Assembly: GCA_016292335.1 (NCBI GenBank)
Contig: JAECRX010000128.1
Coordinates: 1-6,822, forward strand
Reading direction: 5' to 3'
Source: Candidatus Sifarchaeum subterraneum
Lineage (GTDB): Archaea; Asgardarchaeota; Sifarchaeia; Sifarchaeales; Sifarchaeaceae
Length of the DNA stretch: 6,822 nucleotides
Shown: positions 5,228 to 6,822 of the stretch, piece after piece
Layout: each line of letters opens with the position of its first letter
Numbering within the stretch: the stretch's first letter is position 1
Notes under the pieces: generated by a model
The model's database searches: none
Seen by the model: only the letters and a program-made list of their open reading frames with translations
What the model was told of the DNA's origin: nothing
Translations under genes and position numbers: made by a program

Positions 5228-5240
5228 AATAACCCTTACT
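5228..5240. promoter_or_regulatory. Operator-like 13-bp site 2 (11/13 match to site 1)
   Basis: AATAA-CCC-TTACT matches site 1 at 11 of 13 positions. The core TAACC(T/C)TTACTA is repeated with one mismatch over 12 bases. It lies just upstream of the ribosome-binding site of the Tm-1-like gene, so it may cover the transcription start or leader. Confidence 0.35.
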
Positions 5241-5248
5241 AAGGGTGG
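5232..5248 (+). promoter_or_regulatory. Shine-Dalgarno site of the Tm-1-like gene, partly inside a 6-bp hairpin
   Basis: GGGTGG (5243-5248) contains GGTG 8 bases before the ATG at 5256. ACCCTT-ACT-AAGGGT (5232-5246) can fold so that GGGT is paired, which would lower ribosome access if the leader includes it. This overlaps operator-like site 2, so a DNA role is equally possible. Confidence 0.45.
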
Positions 5249-5255
5249 TAGGAAA

Positions 5256-6635
5256 ATGGTAGAAAAACCAACAATAGCGATTATAGGAACACTAAACACC
5301 AAGGAATGCGAGGGCTACTATCTCAAAGATCGAATTGAGGCACATGGAGGCATTCCATTACTCGTTGACACCGCTATGCGCATCTACACTCCAAAGTTAG
5401 GAAAACCCGATATATCAAATGTGGAAGTCGCTAAGGCTGCGGGATCATCCATTGAAGATGTCGAAAAAGTGGAAAGAGGCCCGGGACAAGAGATCATGGC
5501 AAAAGGGGTTGTCAATCTACTTCAAGAGCGGCTCAAAGCCGGAAAACTGGATGGCATAGTCACATTTGGTGGATCGGTAGGTCTGATTCTAGGTACCAAG
5601 GTGCTGAAAGAGTTTCCAATGTTCTTCCCAAAATACGTAGTTACAACGATCGCAGCGGATGCGGGACCACAAATTGCTGGCACAGACATAACGGCATTCT
5701 GGTCGATCTGCGACATGCCAGGTGGAGTGCAAATTAACATGATTGAAATGGAGGTTTTCAACCGAGTGGCCGCAGCAATAGTAGCGGCAGCGGCTCCCAA
5801 ACCCCCGCCGATCAAGAAACTACCGACTATCGTTGCTACACAGTTTGGCAACACCACACCGTGCATTATAAAGGCTAAAGATTACTTAACGGAACAAGGG
5901 TACGACTTCATAGCATTTCACGCCATAGGTAAGGCTGGCGGCTTCAGTATGGAGGAATTGATAAGAGATGGCTTTGCCGTCGGAGTGTTTGACGTTACAA
6001 CCCACGAGTTAATCGACGAGTTAGTAGGTGGTGTACTTCCAGCCAGCTTTGACGATAAACTGAGGTTAACAGCAGCAGGTGAGATGGAGATTCCTCAAAT
6101 AGTAACGCCAGCATGCGTTGACATGGTCAACTTTTGGGCACCAAAAACCGTTCCGGAGAAGTTTAAGGATCGTCTGTTCTATGAGCACAGCAAGGACTTC
6201 GTAACACTGATGCGAATTAATAAGGAAGAATCATACGGAGTAGGCAAGATGATGGCGGAGAGAGTAAATATAGCGAAGGGCCCAACGTTGGTAGTATTCC
6301 CACTTAGTGGGCTCAGCATGGACGACAACAGTCCAGAGCCCGGAACGAAACCCGAGCCAGGAGTATATTGCGCTGATTATAACATGAAACCAACCGATAA
6401 ACCATGGTGGGATCCTGAAGCCAACAAGGAGATCATAAAAGCCTTAAAAGAGCATCTGGACCTATCCAAACCAAACATTGACTTTGTCGTGCTAGATTAC
6501 AATGTAAACGAGCCAGAATTTGCTATGTTCCTAGCCCAAACCCTCGAAGACATGATCAAAGGAAAATGGAAGAAAGGACAATATCCGCATGTTTCACCTG
6601 ATAAGATTGTCCCACTTGAAGAGGCACTCGCGTAA
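5256..6635 (+). CDS. Tm-1-like / UPF0261 ATP-binding domain protein
   Basis: A 459-residue soluble protein. It opens with IAIIGTLNTKECEGYYLKD (7-25), the family's G-T-L-N/D-T-K-x-x-E signature, then GIVTFGGSVGLILGT (100-114), PKYVVTTIAADAG, GTDITAFWSI and a helix ending the first subdomain. The second subdomain (from about 189) has QFGNTTPC, FHAIGKAGGFSMEELI, DVTTHELIDELVGGV, VTPACVDMVNFWAP and HSKDFVTLMR. These match UPF0261/Tm-1-like proteins; in tomato Tm-1 the N-terminal domain binds ATP and blocks tobamovirus replication, but the cellular role of microbial members is unknown. It is longer than the roughly 400 residues usual for the family, mainly because of a Pro-rich insert after FPLSGLSMDD, before the conserved WWDPEANKEI. 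It is divergent from the TIM-barrel partner and shares regulatory DNA with it. The ATG is supported by GGTG 8 bases upstream. GC content is higher than in the left-hand genes. Confidence 0.92.
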   Translation: MVEKPTIAIIGTLNTKECEGYYLKDRIEAHGGIPLLVDTAMRIYTPKLGKPDISNVEVAKAAGSSIEDVEKVERGPGQEIMAKGVVNLLQERLKAGKLDGIVTFGGSVGLILGTKVLKEFPMFFPKYVVTTIAADAGPQIAGTDITAFWSICDMPGGVQINMIEMEVFNRVAAAIVAAAAPKPPPIKKLPTIVATQFGNTTPCIIKAKDYLTEQGYDFIAFHAIGKAGGFSMEELIRDGFAVGVFDVTTHELIDELVGGVLPASFDDKLRLTAAGEMEIPQIVTPACVDMVNFWAPKTVPEKFKDRLFYEHSKDFVTLMRINKEESYGVGKMMAERVNIAKGPTLVVFPLSGLSMDDNSPEPGTKPEPGVYCADYNMKPTDKPWWDPEANKEIIKALKEHLDLSKPNIDFVVLDYNVNEPEFAMFLAQTLEDMIKGKWKKGQYPHVSPDKIVPLEEALA

Positions 6636-6641
6636 CCTCCA

Positions 6642-6647
6642 TTTTTT
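6642..6647 (+). terminator. T6 terminator after the Tm-1-like gene
   Basis: CCATTTTTTCTAG follows the TAA (6633-6635) by 6 bases. A short T-run right after a stop fits archaeal termination. A second T9 run at 6802-6810 may act as a backup. Confidence 0.4.
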
Positions 6648-6651
6648 CTAG

Positions 6652-6712
6652 CTTAAGCCAAATCGCTACGCTATAAGGCAGTTTAGCGCACGATAAGAAA
6701 ATTAGGCTTAAG
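6652..6712. repeat. 61-nt nested inverted repeat downstream of the Tm-1-like gene
   Basis: Outer arms CTTAAGCCAAAT (6652-6663) and ATTAGGCTTAAG (6701-6712) pair at 11 of 12 positions. Inside, CGCTA occurs twice in tandem (6664-6668 and 6669-6673) and either copy can pair with TAGCG (6684-6688), giving alternative inner stems. No tRNA T-arm is present and no known RNA family is recognised. It could be a 3' UTR structure, a small RNA or a recombination-type site. Confidence 0.6.
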
Positions 6713-6822
6713 AAGGAGGAGGAGCCCACAACTCAGAAGAGTACATCGCAATTCCGTATTCAGAGCAGATACCCTCGCTCCTTTTTCGCCATTCCCCCCT
6801 CTTTTTTTTTAACTGTTCTATG
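6713..6822 (+). other. Gene-free right end with a purine block and a T9 run
   Basis: AAGGAGGAGGAG (6713-6724) resembles a strong Shine-Dalgarno sequence, but no ATG, GTG or TTG lies at a usable distance after it. A pyrimidine-rich stretch near 6770-6785 (CCCTCGCTCCTTTTT) could pair partly with it. CCCCCC followed by a T-run (6802-6810) comes next. No coding frame is supported before the window ends. Confidence 0.4.

Noticed and set aside
5522..5866. Minus-strand 114-codon open frame
   Set aside because: It is antisense within the Tm-1-like gene across conserved ATP-binding-domain motifs.
6652..6712. tRNA gene
   Set aside because: It is too short, with no GGTTCGAATCC-type T-arm and no D-arm pattern.
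6745..6755. ATCGCAATTCC also found at 1-11, suggesting an attachment-site duplication
   Set aside because: An 11-base match with no extension, inside a macro-domain coding motif on one side, is easily chance.

Overview
The window looks like archaeal chromosome, probably from an AT-rich lineage; an Asgard-type genome would fit but the phylum cannot be settled here. The reasons are TATA-box-like promoters rather than -35/-10 pairs, oligo-T terminators, GGTG-type Shine-Dalgarno sites on two genes, long AT-rich spacers, and an archaeal-style VTT/DedA protein. No rRNA, tRNA, CRISPR array or transposase was found.

Layout. 1-237 (+) is the C-terminal end of a macro-domain (ADP-ribose binding) protein. 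238-1143 is a long AT-rich gap whose only coding candidate is a 55-codon Cys/His-rich ORF (821-988, +) followed by a small hairpin. 1144-1902 (-) is a TrmJ-like SPOUT tRNA 2'-O-methyltransferase. 2166-2615 (+) is a 149-residue orphan helical protein that converges on a VTT/DedA-family membrane protein (2646-3841, -). The VTT gene is split by a -1 frame change at a run of five A's. Its cytoplasmic tail contains three perfect 24-bp tandem repeats. 3842-4287 has no gene but holds two hairpins, one with a 14-bp stem, each followed by a T-run; a small RNA is possible.

4288-6635 differs in character. Hand counts of 60-base samples give about 42-48% GC here, against about 25-30% in the neighbouring AT-rich genes. 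It holds a divergent pair: a PEP-hydrolase-like TIM-barrel protein (-) and a Tm-1-like/UPF0261 ATP-binding protein (+). These two families occur side by side in bacteria and fused in plants and fungi, so they very likely work together, although the reaction is not established. Their 128-bp shared spacer carries a self-complementary TATA box, two copies of a 13-bp operator-like site, an 18-bp A/T palindrome, and a GGTG ribosome-binding site exactly 8 nt before each start codon. I read this as a self-contained, possibly transferred, regulated cassette.

6636-6822 follows the cassette and has no gene; it contains a T-run terminator and a 61-nt nested inverted repeat.
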